Assembly: GCA_020444045.1 (NCBI GenBank)
Contig: JAHLLS010000001.1
Coordinates: forward strand, 310,001-374,000
Direction of reading: 5' to 3'
Length of the DNA: 64,000 nt
From: Deltaproteobacteria bacterium
Lineage (GTDB): Bacteria; Desulfobacterota; Desulfobacteria; Desulfobacterales; UBA5852
Under the pieces are notes generated by a model. That model had not been told where the DNA came from. It saw only the letters and a list, made by a program, of their open reading frames with translations, and did not search any database. The stretch's first letter is position 1, and each line of letters opens with the position of its first letter. The position numbers and the translations under genes are program-made. Shown here piece after piece: positions 37,915 through 46,736 of the stretch.

Positions 37915-38108
37915 GAGCGGCTTGGGGAAAAACCTGCCTCGAGCCGCTCCATCGAACCCTCCCCCAATTTTTCTTCATTTCCCCAAATTTCAGTGAACCC
38001 TCTGTCGTATCCCCGCAAAGCCTTGAGGGATAAGGGTTTGAAAGCCGAACGCGCATAATGCCATATATTCAACTTACGAAGTTTAAAACACACCATATAT
38101 TGTGTTTT
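37915..38108. terminator. Two inverted repeats between convergent genes
   Basis: GAGCGGCT/AGCCGCTC (37915-37949) lies just after the rubredoxin gene, and AAAACACA/TGTGTTTT (38085-38108) just after the PrmA-like gene on the other strand. The second is flanked by A and T runs on both sides. They probably end the two converging transcripts. The 241-bp spacer has no gene. Confidence 0.5.
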
Positions 38109-38140
38109 AGAGAAAATCGAAATTTAAAGAACTGAGGGCC

Positions 38141-39052
38141 CTACAAGCAGAAAGTGCGATTGGCAGGTGCTGATGGATCATCCGTTGTGGCAAGGGAGGC
38201 AGGGACACCCAATAAAGCAGCGCACCACCCCGCCAACTCCTTTTGCCACAGGGGTTGAAATCCGTGATCCGCATAACAGGCAAGCAGACGGTCTTGCTCT
38301 TCATCTCTGAAACCGCTGACGACAAGACAACCCGAAGGCGCCAGGTGCGAGGCGACCCATCCGCTTAACGCCACCAATGTGGGCTGGCGAAGATTGGCAA
38401 TGACGAGATCAAACCGACCGTTGAAAGAAGATAAGGGACGGTCCGACACCTGAACCCCTTCCGCCCCCGGATTCAGGCCGACATTCAAACGCGCTTCGGC
38501 CCGGGCACAGGCATCGATATCCAACGCGGTGATGGTTGACGCCCCTAAGCACGATGCGGCAATCGCTAAAATCCCGGACCCCGTGCCAATATCCAATACC
38601 GTTTGGACGGCGGCCCTATCATGCAACGTGCGATAAGCCCAGGTGCTTTCAAGCGCCTGGAGGGATAGACGTGTGGTTGGATGGCGGCCACTACCGAAAG
38701 AAACGCCGGGGGAAATGGCTATCGGAAGTCGATGCGGCGGAAGTTGTCCGGTATAGCCGGGTGGTACAATCGTAAACACATTACTGACTTCGACCGGATT
38801 GCGAAACGACAACTCCAAATAAGACTGCCCGAAGGTATACCGGTATTCAAGGATTCCAGCTTCGATCAAAGAACGGATAGCCGCCCGCACGAGAGATTTC
38901 GGAACCCCGTCGATGGCCCCTATCTGCTTCTCCAGATCCTTGAAGGTCAGTCGCCGCCGGGATACAGTCACCTTTTCGTGAATCATTTCCCGGATAGCCT
39001 CTATCGGCAAATGCGCATCATGGCCCCCATTGGGTCGGCCGCCAGGGCTCAC
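38141..39052 (-). CDS. PrmA-like SAM-dependent methyltransferase
   Basis: 303 residues. An N-terminal helical, winged-helix-like part (about 15-75) is followed by a PrmA-type methyltransferase domain: ISPGVSFGSGRHPTTRLSL, then the SAM-binding VLDIGTGSGILAIAA, and VIANLRQPTLVAL in the place of the catalytic NPPY-like loop. True PrmA methylates ribosomal protein L11 and has NIxAN here, so this is a relative with an altered loop and an extra DNA/RNA-binding-like N-terminus. GTG start overlaps the upstream gene by four bases (GTGA). Confidence 0.7.
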   Translation of the reverse strand: MSPGGRPNGGHDAHLPIEAIREMIHEKVTVSRRRLTFKDLEKQIGAIDGVPKSLVRAAIRSLIEAGILEYRYTFGQSYLELSFRNPVEVSNVFTIVPPGYTGQLPPHRLPIAISPGVSFGSGRHPTTRLSLQALESTWAYRTLHDRAAVQTVLDIGTGSGILAIAASCLGASTITALDIDACARAEARLNVGLNPGAEGVQVSDRPLSSFNGRFDLVIANLRQPTLVALSGWVASHLAPSGCLVVSGFRDEEQDRLLACYADHGFQPLWQKELAGWCAALLGVPASLATTDDPSAPANRTFCL

Positions 39053-39399
39053 CCCTGTTTTTTCCCTTCACGCTTGAGCAGGTCGTTATACCAGATTGCA
39101 AAATCAAGCATGGCCTTGTAGCGTTCATCATTGTTGATAATGCCGATACACATATCCAGAACCCCCCGGCCATAGGTATTACTGTAATCTTCCATGGGGC
39201 ACGATTGCAAAAATTCCCGCACCAGCTGCTGGCTGGTCCTTTTGGTGGCATCCTTCCTTATTTCGATAGGATCCTTGGGCTCTTCGAACGGATCCCATTT
39301 TTCATAACCGATGCGATCAATATACCGTCGATTTCGAGGTGCGAGGCCTTCATAAATCGCCCGTTTCCGTTCGGCGGCCTCCTCTTTGGACACACTCAT
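39049..39399 (-). CDS. Conserved hypothetical protein
   Basis: 116 residues, highly charged and without membrane segments. Sequence features are an N-terminal basic/acidic helix (VSKEEAAERKRAIYEGL), a middle segment GYEKWDPFEEPKDPIEIRKDATKRTS and a C-terminal helical part NDERYKAMLDFAIWYNDLLK. I do not recognise a family. The ATG comes one base after the YkgJ-like stop, and the end overlaps the methyltransferase start, so the three genes form one operon. Function unknown. Confidence 0.7.
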   Translation of the reverse strand: MSVSKEEAAERKRAIYEGLAPRNRRYIDRIGYEKWDPFEEPKDPIEIRKDATKRTSQQLVREFLQSCPMEDYSNTYGRGVLDMCIGIINNDERYKAMLDFAIWYNDLLKREGKKQG

Positions 39400-39400
39400 G

Positions 39401-40069
39401 TCAGGAAGACTCCTTTTCAGATGAATTTTTCTCGATTCCCATGAAAGCATCATCAAACTCTGTCATCAAGGCCATTGATAACGGCATCAGAATATCGGCC
39501 AGTTTGATATTGGCAGACTCGATATCCCGTAAGAGCTCCCCGGAAATTTCTTGCAGACGGCCATGAATTTTGTCGATATCCACGGTGGGATAAGCTTTCC
39601 CGCCTTCAAACTTCGACAGATTGCAGGTCCGGCCCTTGCCGCCAATGGATGTCGGTATGCCATAAAGACGACAGGTGATGGGACGATGATCATACAGCTC
39701 ACACATGTCACGTTCATTCAAAAGGGGACAGCGCACCCTTTCGGCTCCCAACGTCGTCAATATCTCGTCTTCGGATTTCCCTGCTTGCAACGACTGATAG
39801 GCCTGGCGCTTCAATTTATGGATGGTCCGATCGGCCCGGTTGGCTTTTTCCAGCAGGGTTTCACGCTCCTCACCGGTGAACCGTGCTTTAAATTTTTCGT
39901 TCATATAGAGCGCTTCGATAAGCGTCAAATCAAACAGGGCATGGCAGCAATCCGAGCACTCCTCCTTACACTGCACGCAATCCGGGAACTGCTTTCTGAC
40001 CCGTTCAAACACCTGATCGGCCGCGGCAGACAGGGCTTCATATTTAATAAAGTATGGTGCTAAATCCAT
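39401..40069 (-). CDS. YkgJ-family cysteine cluster protein
   Basis: 222 residues. The cysteine cluster CVQCKEECSDCC lies near residue 32-43. Further cysteines are at RCPLLNERDMCELYDHRPITCRLYG and CNLS, which matches the CxxCxxCC family (YkgJ) thought to bind Fe or Zn. The ATG follows AGGAG. An in-frame extension upstream would translate straight through the parS site and is rejected. Function of the family is not established. Confidence 0.8.
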   Translation of the reverse strand: MDLAPYFIKYEALSAAADQVFERVRKQFPDCVQCKEECSDCCHALFDLTLIEALYMNEKFKARFTGEERETLLEKANRADRTIHKLKRQAYQSLQAGKSEDEILTTLGAERVRCPLLNERDMCELYDHRPITCRLYGIPTSIGGKGRTCNLSKFEGGKAYPTVDIDKIHGRLQEISGELLRDIESANIKLADILMPLSMALMTEFDDAFMGIEKNSSEKESS

Positions 40070-40106
40070 GACAAACTCCTTTACCGCCCCTCCCCGGGGC
40101 ATACGA

Positions 40107-40122
40107 TGTTTCACGTGAAACA
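40107..40122. promoter_or_regulatory. parS chromosome-segregation site (ParB binding)
   Basis: TGTTTCACGTGAAACA is a perfect 16-bp match to the canonical bacterial parS palindrome, extended to ATGTTTCACGTGAAACAT at 40106-40123. It lies between the YkgJ-like gene and the last codons of mnmE. ParB nucleates here, and such sites cluster near oriC. I found no other copy in the window. The parAB genes are not in the window. Confidence 0.92.
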
Positions 40123-41508
40123 TTATTTGCCAATGCAGAAACGCGCAAATATATCGTCCAATACATCCTGTTCCACGTCAATCCCCAAAATTTGATTGAA
40201 ATAGCGCTGACAATCCTGCAAATCCATGGCCATGGTATCGAGGCTCTCGTTTCCCATTACAGGTTCAACGGCGCTGGTTAATACCTCCAAGGCCTTTTTT
40301 AAAAGTTCACGCTGGCGTGTATTGGGAAGGTAGGCCTCGGCCTCTGCACGCTCATCGACGCCCGCCGCCTCAAACAATCTCTTTTTGAGCCGTTGGATTC
40401 CGTTCCCTTCTAAGGCGGAAATATCAAGATAGCCCCCCAAAGGGGTTTCATCAAGCACTGTTGACGGGCACGCATCCGAAAGCAAATCGATCTTATTTCT
40501 CACGACGACATAAGATCTGTGGGCCAACCGTTCTAGCAAGTGCCGGTCGTTGTCATCCAGTGGCTGGCTCCCATCGATCATCAAGAGAATGAGGTCCGCC
40601 GTATCGATGGCCATCCGGGCCCGTTGCTGCCCCATGCGTTCGAGCGGATCATCACTAGATCGCAGACCGGCCGTATCGCAAATACGAATCGGTATTCCGT
40701 TGATCTGAATCGATTCCTCAATGGTGTCCCGGGTGGTGCCTGGAACGTCTGTCACAATGGCGCGTTCATGGTTGAGCAATTGATTCATAAGACTTGACTT
40801 GCCAACATTTGGTTTTCCGGCCAGAACCACACGCAGCCCTTCTCTCAGCAGTCTTCCATCATGATAATGCTGAACGAGGTTTTCCACCGGTAACCGCAAC
40901 TCCGATGTGATGCGAGCCCTCAAGGACATGTCCGGGGCGGTGTCCTCGATGTCGTCGCCAAAATCAATGGCAGCTTCGATAAGCGCCCGCAATTCACCTG
41001 CAATATCCGCCAGCCTCCGAATTTCGACCCCGATACCATGGGCCATCATTTGACTGCCCAGGCGGGCGGCCCGACGGGTACGAGCATGAATCAGATCGAT
41101 GGTGCCTTCCACCTGGGTTAAATCGATACGGCCGTTCAGGAAGGCGCGCCGGGTGAATTCACCCGGTTCGGCCAAACGCAACCCGGATTGCAACAGCATG
41201 TCAAGAATAGCCGTGGTCACCTGCAGACCACCATGACAGTTGATTTCAACGATATCTTCACCAGTAAAACTTCGGGGTTCTTTTAGAATCGTCAGCAGGA
41301 CTTCATCGATCAAAAGGCCGTTATCAGGATGATGAATATGGCCATAGATCATGGTCTGGCTTGGCAGGTGATGCAATTTACGCTTCGGGTTGCGCGGTCT
41401 AAATAAGGGAACCACCGCCGCCACCGCATCGGGACCTGAAATTTTAACGATCGATATGCCCCCCGTCCCCAAGGGGGTTGCAATAGCGGCAATGGTTTCC
41501 CTGTTCAT
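40123..41508 (-). CDS. mnmE: tRNA modification GTPase MnmE
   Basis: 461 residues. N-terminal ETIAAIATPLGTGGISIVKISGP, G domain with G1 GKPNVGKSSLMN, DVPGTTRDTIEE and the G4 NKID, and the C-terminal CIGK that holds the catalytic cysteine. With MnmG it modifies wobble U34 of certain tRNAs. Its stop codon overlaps the parS flank. The gene follows jag in the conserved rpmH-rnpA-yidD-yidC-jag-mnmE order, separated by an 85-bp spacer with a hairpin. Confidence 0.97.
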   Translation of the reverse strand: MNRETIAAIATPLGTGGISIVKISGPDAVAAVVPLFRPRNPKRKLHHLPSQTMIYGHIHHPDNGLLIDEVLLTILKEPRSFTGEDIVEINCHGGLQVTTAILDMLLQSGLRLAEPGEFTRRAFLNGRIDLTQVEGTIDLIHARTRRAARLGSQMMAHGIGVEIRRLADIAGELRALIEAAIDFGDDIEDTAPDMSLRARITSELRLPVENLVQHYHDGRLLREGLRVVLAGKPNVGKSSLMNQLLNHERAIVTDVPGTTRDTIEESIQINGIPIRICDTAGLRSSDDPLERMGQQRARMAIDTADLILLMIDGSQPLDDNDRHLLERLAHRSYVVVRNKIDLLSDACPSTVLDETPLGGYLDISALEGNGIQRLKKRLFEAAGVDERAEAEAYLPNTRQRELLKKALEVLTSAVEPVMGNESLDTMAMDLQDCQRYFNQILGIDVEQDVLDDIFARFCIGK

Positions 41509-41532
41509 GATTTCAGCTCGGCCCCCAAACGA

Positions 41533-41560
41533 GGGAAGCCGCTATCCGTAGCGGCTTCCC
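41533..41560 (-). terminator. Hairpin between jag and mnmE
   Basis: GGGAAGCCGCTA and TAGCGGCTTCCC form a perfect 12-bp stem with a four-base loop. No strong T-tract follows on the minus strand, so it may attenuate or process rather than fully terminate read-through into mnmE. Confidence 0.6.
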
Positions 41561-41593
41561 TTAAAACGCAACCCACGACCTTTTGCGTTATTC

Positions 41594-42334
41594 TTAGTGC
41601 CTGTTCCGCGGTTTGCGTTTAGGGTATATCATTAACTTCCGGAAAGGCCCCTCACCCACGCTCTGGGTTCGCACGTTCGGGTCGTTTTTCAATGCCAGAT
41701 GAACAGTGCGTCGGTCCTGGGCATTGAGATAGCCGGCCGTGGCGGGGCTACCCTTGGTTTTGACCTTCTGGGCCAGCTGCTGGGCCGTGCGAACCAACCC
41801 CGCTTTCTTTTTGGCGAGATACCCTTCCACATCGACCTGAAGTCGGATCGCATGACCATTGAGCCGCCTAACGGCTTTATCCAAAATGAGTTGCATGGCT
41901 TCAAGGGTTTGCCCGCGCTTGCCGATCAAGATACTGGATTGTCCACCCTCGATGTGAAACCGAAGCTGACGATCGTTCGTATCGATGGATATCGTTGATT
42001 CCGGCGATATGGCATCCACCATGCGGCGCAGTATGGCCTCGGCAATCTGCTGGCTTTCTTCCACCCCCCCGGTTTCCAAACGGGCATTTGGTTTGGAAGC
42101 ATCATGTGTTTCAGCATCGACGTCTTCTGGTTGGGTTTCCGCCGCTCTTTCCGTTTTTTCGATACCCTTTACCTTGATACGAGCCTTTTTTATTCCGGCC
42201 AGCCCGAATATTCCGGTCGATCCATGTGATAGAATGTCATATTTTAGAGCGTCATCAGAAATCCCTAACGCCTTGGCGGCTACTTCAACCGCTTTTTGTA
42301 CTGTTTTTCCCTTAAATTCCTGTTCAGCCGTCAT
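41594..42334 (-). CDS. jag: Jag/KhpB RNA-binding protein
   Basis: 246 residues. An N-terminal Jag_N domain (EFKGKTVQKAVEVAAKALGI) and a negatively charged linker precede a KH domain (SSILIGKRGQTLEAMQLILDKAV) and a C-terminal R3H-like region with QDRRTVHLALKNDPNVRTQSVGEG. KhpB/EloR binds RNA and links envelope growth to gene expression in other bacteria. ATG follows GGAGG. Placed between yidC and mnmE as usual. Confidence 0.94.
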   Translation of the reverse strand: MTAEQEFKGKTVQKAVEVAAKALGISDDALKYDILSHGSTGIFGLAGIKKARIKVKGIEKTERAAETQPEDVDAETHDASKPNARLETGGVEESQQIAEAILRRMVDAISPESTISIDTNDRQLRFHIEGGQSSILIGKRGQTLEAMQLILDKAVRRLNGHAIRLQVDVEGYLAKKKAGLVRTAQQLAQKVKTKGSPATAGYLNAQDRRTVHLALKNDPNVRTQSVGEGPFRKLMIYPKRKPRNRH

Positions 42335-42348
42335 AAATGTCCTCCGGC

Positions 42349-44028
42349 TTAGGCATATTTCTTTTGAATATAATACTGTTGTGCAATAGAGAAAACATTA
42401 TTAACCAGCCAGTATAATACAAGACCCGCCGGAAAATTAATAAAGATCACCGTGAAGATCAAAGGCATAAACATCATCAGTTTAGCTTGAGTCGGATCGC
42501 CAGGCGGGGGAGACATCTTTTGTTGCAGAAACATGGTGGCACCCATCACGACGGTTAGAACAGGGATACCGTATGGCGCTTGCATGAAGGGAATGCTGAA
42601 ACCGAAGTGAAAAAGCCGGTCGGGTGCGGACAAGTCGTTGATCCACCCGAAAAAGGGTGCGTGCCGCAATTCAATCGCCTGGTAAAGCATACGATAAAGC
42701 GCAAAAAATACAGGTAGTTGAACGACCATTGGCAAACACCCGCCCATCGGATTGATCTTATAGGTGCGGTAGAGCGCCATGGTTTCTTCATTCATTTTCT
42801 TTTTATCGTCTTTGTACTTTTCACGAATTTCGGTCATGAGCGGCTGCATGCGCTTCATGTCATTCATGGATTTGTAGCTTTTATTGCCAAGCGGAAATAA
42901 AATGATTTTGGTAAGAAGCGTCAAAATCATAATCGCAATGCCATAATTCGGTATGACCTTGTAAATCTGATTCATAATCCACAGAAACGGTTTGGCCAAA
43001 AAATCGAACATCCCAAAATTAACCGCTTCACTCAATTCGTAATTTGCCGTTTTCAGCGCCTCGGTATCTTTGGGTCCGATAAACGCTTTAAAGGCGAATG
43101 CCTTGGCTTCCCCCGGTGCGATCTCTGTTTCCTCTAAAACCAGTTGCGATATGATCAGATCGTCGCCGATTTTTTCCATTTTCATGGTGGCACTGATGAT
43201 TTCTTCAGGTATCAGGGCCTTCATGAAATAGCGGTCCGTAATCCCGATCCAGCGAAAACTGCCGCTAATGTCCGGCTTATCGGCGATATCCTTGACCTTG
43301 ATCTCCTCGAGCTTATCATCCATCAAGGCCATCGGGCCTTCAAATGTAATCCGGCTATCCGGGTCACCAACCACCTGGCCGATTTTCACCGCAGGCTGCC
43401 CGCCAATACCCGTCGTGGAAAGATTGGCAATGGTAACATTGAGTTCAATCAGATAACTGTCCGCTGAAAAGACGAACTGTTTTAAAACACTCACCCCCTC
43501 ATGGTTGACCCATTGGAAATCAAGCGTTTGTTTCTCTTCGTTGAGAACCAGTCGATCCGCCGGGGTGCCGAGCGCGTAGACCGCATTCTCCATACCGGCA
43601 ATACCGTTACCAATCCAGCTGGTATCCATGTTGATCTGACGCGCTCTTTCATCAATCATGTTCTTCAGCGGACCGTCGCTGTCGACGGTTTCACGATACC
43701 GCTTCAGAATAAAATCATCCAGCACAGCCCCCTTTTCATTCAGCGTAACACTGTAAAGAGGCGTTTCGACGACGATGGTGCGGGCTGTCCTTGTCTCGTT
43801 GGCGGGCGGGGGCGTTGGAATCGGCATTGGGGGCACGGGCGTAACGGCAGGCGCTGCGGTCGAACCGGCTGTCGTGTCCTCCTTTCCCTCCGTTGGTGAT
43901 GTGCTTTCCACCTGAGAGCCCTTGTCCTGCACCTGCTTGGCCATTTCAGGCTCAACCACCAACCATTGCCACACAACAAAGACAAGAAATGACAAGACGA
44001 TGGCCAACAATAACCGCATTTGTTCCAT
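42349..44028 (-). CDS. yidC: Membrane protein insertase YidC
   Basis: 559 residues. N-terminal helix MRLLLAIVLSFLVFVVWQWLVV, a large periplasmic beta domain, and a C-terminal five-helix region with NKSYKSMNDMKRMQPLM, GGCLPMVVQLPVFFALYRML and FINFPAGLVLYWLVNN. This is the Gram-negative form. It inserts and folds inner-membrane proteins with or without Sec. The jag gene begins 14 bp after its stop. ATG is preceded by AGGAG at slightly long distance. Confidence 0.97.
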   Translation of the reverse strand: MEQMRLLLAIVLSFLVFVVWQWLVVEPEMAKQVQDKGSQVESTSPTEGKEDTTAGSTAAPAVTPVPPMPIPTPPPANETRTARTIVVETPLYSVTLNEKGAVLDDFILKRYRETVDSDGPLKNMIDERARQINMDTSWIGNGIAGMENAVYALGTPADRLVLNEEKQTLDFQWVNHEGVSVLKQFVFSADSYLIELNVTIANLSTTGIGGQPAVKIGQVVGDPDSRITFEGPMALMDDKLEEIKVKDIADKPDISGSFRWIGITDRYFMKALIPEEIISATMKMEKIGDDLIISQLVLEETEIAPGEAKAFAFKAFIGPKDTEALKTANYELSEAVNFGMFDFLAKPFLWIMNQIYKVIPNYGIAIMILTLLTKIILFPLGNKSYKSMNDMKRMQPLMTEIREKYKDDKKKMNEETMALYRTYKINPMGGCLPMVVQLPVFFALYRMLYQAIELRHAPFFGWINDLSAPDRLFHFGFSIPFMQAPYGIPVLTVVMGATMFLQQKMSPPPGDPTQAKLMMFMPLIFTVIFINFPAGLVLYWLVNNVFSIAQQYYIQKKYA

Positions 44029-44221
44029 TATAGTCCAATCTCCTGTGTCGATATCGACCGGTATGCCACATTCCCCGGGCGTTTCAAGAATACCGTTTTC
44101 CGCTTAATGTGCTATCCATATGGCCTATGATTCTTTGGTGGTGCTATCGGACCCAAAGAAGCCTCGCTTTGATGAATTGCGGTGACACGCCAGAGCGGCT
44201 CTATGCCATGACAAGGAAAGG

Positions 44222-44449
44222 TCATGGGACGGGGTCGACGCCGCCCGGGTGAAACGGGTGACATTTTAAAAGCCTTTTAGTACTAAGAAGCGCGCCCTTG
44301 GGGAGACCATGTTTGGAAATGGCTTCGGCAGCGTAATGGGAGCAGGTCGGATAGAAACGGCACCGCGGACCAATCAGCGGGGATAACAACACCTGATACC
44401 CCCTAATCAACAGCAGGACGATCCGGGCGCTGATCCCCTGCCCTTGCAT
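44222..44449 (-). CDS. yidD: Membrane protein insertion efficiency factor YidD
   Basis: 75 residues. Family pattern [33 protein letters not shown] followed by [18 protein letters not shown]. It is a small amphipathic factor that aids membrane insertion. I take the ATG at 44449, which gives the usual length and lies four bases after the rnpA stop; a TTG further up would overlap rnpA by 29 bp. The 193-bp spacer to yidC contains no recognised gene. Confidence 0.92.
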   Translation of the reverse strand: MQGQGISARIVLLLIRGYQVLLSPLIGPRCRFYPTCSHYAAEAISKHGLPKGALLSTKRLLKCHPFHPGGVDPVP

Positions 44450-44453
44450 GCTC

Positions 44454-44792
44454 TCATTTAATTTGGGAAAAAAGCTTATCAAGGCTTTCAGTTAATTCAT
44501 CTGTGGCCGCTTTCGCTGATGTACGGCGCGCAATAACGTGTATATCAAACTCGGCCCCCAATTGATCCTTGTGAGTGCGGAAATATTCACGGCATATTCG
44601 CTTGAGGCGGTTGCGCGTGACCGCATTGCCGATCTTTTTCGTAACCGTGATCCCCAGTCGGGAGACCCCTTGTTCACGACGTCCTAGGACTAAGATGAAG
44701 TGCCGCCCAAACAGGCGTTTTCCGTCCTCCGACAGCTGCAAATATTCGGAACGTTTACGTATTCGGTGCTCTTTTGGGTAACCGTATCGCAA
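44454..44792 (-). CDS. rnpA: Ribonuclease P protein component
   Basis: 112 residues. [21 protein letters not shown] is the RNR signature by which the protein binds RNase P RNA, and [13 protein letters not shown] is the normal start. It matures the 5' ends of tRNAs. The start is TTG. It lies 83 bp after rpmH and directly before yidD, the universal order near many bacterial origins. Confidence 0.95.
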   Translation of the reverse strand: MRYGYPKEHRIRKRSEYLQLSEDGKRLFGRHFILVLGRREQGVSRLGITVTKKIGNAVTRNRLKRICREYFRTHKDQLGAEFDIHVIARRTSAKAATDELTESLDKLFSQIK

Positions 44793-44875
44793 CAGTACCG
44801 CCCTTGCCCGTCATCTTAAAAAGCCAGGGCCGGCCTTATCCGCGTTGTCGTGCCTATTTAACGCGCCGTCGGAAA

Positions 44876-45016
44876 TCAGTATTTTACGGCCAACCGTTTG
44901 CGCCCTTTGGCACGACGACGACCGATAACGGCTCGACCCGCTTTGGTGGACATCCGTTTTCGAAACCCATGGGTTCGTGCGCGCTTGATTCGACTGGGCT
45001 GATATGTTCTTTTCAT
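44876..45016 (-). CDS. rpmH: Ribosomal protein L34
   Basis: 46 residues. [22 protein letters not shown] is the family sequence and is followed by [20 protein letters not shown]. It is part of the large ribosomal subunit. The ATG lies inside a longer open frame; the extra 19 codons upstream match nothing. It is the first gene of the rpmH-rnpA-yidD-yidC-jag-mnmE cluster. The normal length is 44-46. Confidence 0.96.
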   Translation of the reverse strand: MKRTYQPSRIKRARTHGFRKRMSTKAGRAVIGRRRAKGRKRLAVKY

Positions 45017-45062
45017 TGCTATAACCTTTTTAGCTTTGCGACCCCTCAAAAGGTATCGCCAA

Positions 45063-45093
45063 TAAAAAAACAAGCCGGAATACCTATCCCGGC
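45063..45093 (-). terminator. Terminator between rng and rpmH
   Basis: On the minus strand GCCGGGAT and ATTCCGGC pair (one G-T wobble) around AGGT, followed by TTGTTTTTTT. This is a good intrinsic terminator for rng. It lies only about 50 bp before the rpmH start codon, so any promoter upstream of it would be attenuated by it. A TTGACA is at 45145-45140 but has no fitting -10. Confidence 0.7.
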
Positions 45094-45183
45094 AATCTTA
45101 TATCCATAACCGGAACAAAAAACCATATCACATGGATATTGTCAACAATTTGTTTCATTATAAGATGTTACAGAAAGTGGTGA

Positions 45184-46716
45184 TCAATCCTTCAGGATTT
45201 CGATGATTTCGACTTCTTCCAAGTGGAACTGCGGGTTGGGATAGATAACGATCTGCAGGTTTAAAAGGCTTTCAAGGGCTGTAATCAGTTCGTTCTCTTC
45301 GCCATGCAACAGATCGGCGACTTCCGGGTTGACTTTGACGGCCAGTCGTTCCCCCACAATGTCTTGACTTTCTCTCAAAATTTCCCGGTAGACATTATAG
45401 CAGATCGATTGCCGGGAAATCATATACCCTTCCCCTTCGCAGTAAACGCAGGGTTCGCACATAATGCGGGTCAACGGTTCCTTGTTGCGCTTGCGCGTCA
45501 TTTCAATCAACCCCATCTCGGAAATCGGCAAAACGTGCGTTTTACTGCGATCCTTTATAAGGGCATCTTTAAGGGCGCTGTACACTTTTTCCTGGCTTGA
45601 TTTTTTTTGCATATCGATAAAATCGATGATGATCAAACCGCCAATATCGCGCAGGCGAATCTGGTAGGCGATTTCTTTGACCGCTTCCAGGTTGGTTTTA
45701 AGGATGGTTTCTTCCAGATTGTGCTTACCCACATACCGTCCGGTATTCACATCGATGGCCACCAAGGCCTCGGTGTGTTCGATGATAATGTAGCCCCCCG
45801 ATTTCAACCAAACTTTTCTTTTGAGGGCTCTGGAAATATCGCCTTCCAGGTTATACGCGTCAAAAATGGGCTCACGACCGTCATAGAGCTCGACCCGATC
45901 ACTGATATTCGGCATGAAGGCGTCCAAAAAAGTACGGATCGTTTCACATTCATTCGCGGAATCGATGACCAAACGATCGGCTTCATGCACCAGCAAGTCG
46001 CGTACCGCCCGCAAGCTCAGCGTTAACTCCTGGTGAACCAGGCTGGGCGTCGGCGCGGTTTTGAACTTTTTTTGGATCGTTTCCCACAAATTGACCAGAA
46101 ACTGTTTCTCATGGATCATCCGGTCGGCATCTAGCCCTTCGGCCGCTGTCCGCACGATATACCCATAGTCGTTTTCCTGTATGTCGCCGACCATGGTTTT
46201 CAGCCGCATTCGTTCCGCTTCATCCTCGATGCGCCGCGAAACACCGATATGATTTGAAAAGGGCATCAACACGAGGTAGCGGCCGGGTAATGATACGTAG
46301 GATGTTACCCGCGGCCCTTTGGTGCCCATGGGCGCTTTGGCCACGTGAACCAGAATTTCCTGCCCTTCCACGAGCAGCTCTTCGATCGGGCAGGCCTGTT
46401 CGGATGAACGAAACGTCTCTAAAAGAAATTCCTCCGTGTTCTCGTCTGTCTGCATCCGGGCCAATTCGTTTTCCACCTCGGTGAATCCATTGCGAATAAC
46501 GTCATCAACATAGATAAAGGCGGCCTGACGCAATCCGATATCAATGAAGGCGGCTTGAATGCCGGGCAAGACCCGCTGCACGCGACCTTTATAGATATTG
46601 CCTGTAATATCGACATGGTCGCCCCGCTCGATAAACACCTCAACGATGGTGCCGTCCTCCAGGAGAGCAACCCGTGTCTCGCGTTCGGTAACATTGATAA
46701 CGATTTCTTTAAACAT
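45184..46716 (-). CDS. rng: Ribonuclease G/E family protein
   Basis: 510 residues. S1-like region VFIERGDHVDITGNIYKGRVQRVLPGIQAAFIDIGL followed by VAKAPMGTKGPRVTSYVSLPGRYLVLMP and the catalytic metal site region VAIDVNTGRY and IIIDFIDMQ. The CEPCVYCEGEGYM segment is the Zn-link-like cysteine pair. No long C-terminal scaffold exists, so it is RNase G-like. It processes rRNA and mRNA. It lies 20 bp downstream of the radical SAM/DUF2344 gene, a common pairing. Confidence 0.94.
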   Translation of the reverse strand: MFKEIVINVTERETRVALLEDGTIVEVFIERGDHVDITGNIYKGRVQRVLPGIQAAFIDIGLRQAAFIYVDDVIRNGFTEVENELARMQTDENTEEFLLETFRSSEQACPIEELLVEGQEILVHVAKAPMGTKGPRVTSYVSLPGRYLVLMPFSNHIGVSRRIEDEAERMRLKTMVGDIQENDYGYIVRTAAEGLDADRMIHEKQFLVNLWETIQKKFKTAPTPSLVHQELTLSLRAVRDLLVHEADRLVIDSANECETIRTFLDAFMPNISDRVELYDGREPIFDAYNLEGDISRALKRKVWLKSGGYIIIEHTEALVAIDVNTGRYVGKHNLEETILKTNLEAVKEIAYQIRLRDIGGLIIIDFIDMQKKSSQEKVYSALKDALIKDRSKTHVLPISEMGLIEMTRKRNKEPLTRIMCEPCVYCEGEGYMISRQSICYNVYREILRESQDIVGERLAVKVNPEVADLLHGEENELITALESLLNLQIVIYPNPQFHLEEVEIIEILKD

Positions 46717-46736
46717 GGCCGTGCTTTCACCCGTAA

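Noticed and set aside
40070..40123. N-terminal extension of the YkgJ-like protein (MFHVKHRMPRGG...)
   Set aside because: It merely translates the parS palindrome; the ATG at 40069 has an AGGAG site.
45140..45145. TTGACA on the minus strand upstream of rpmH
   Set aside because: No acceptable -10 at 16-18 bp, and the rng terminator lies between it and rpmH.
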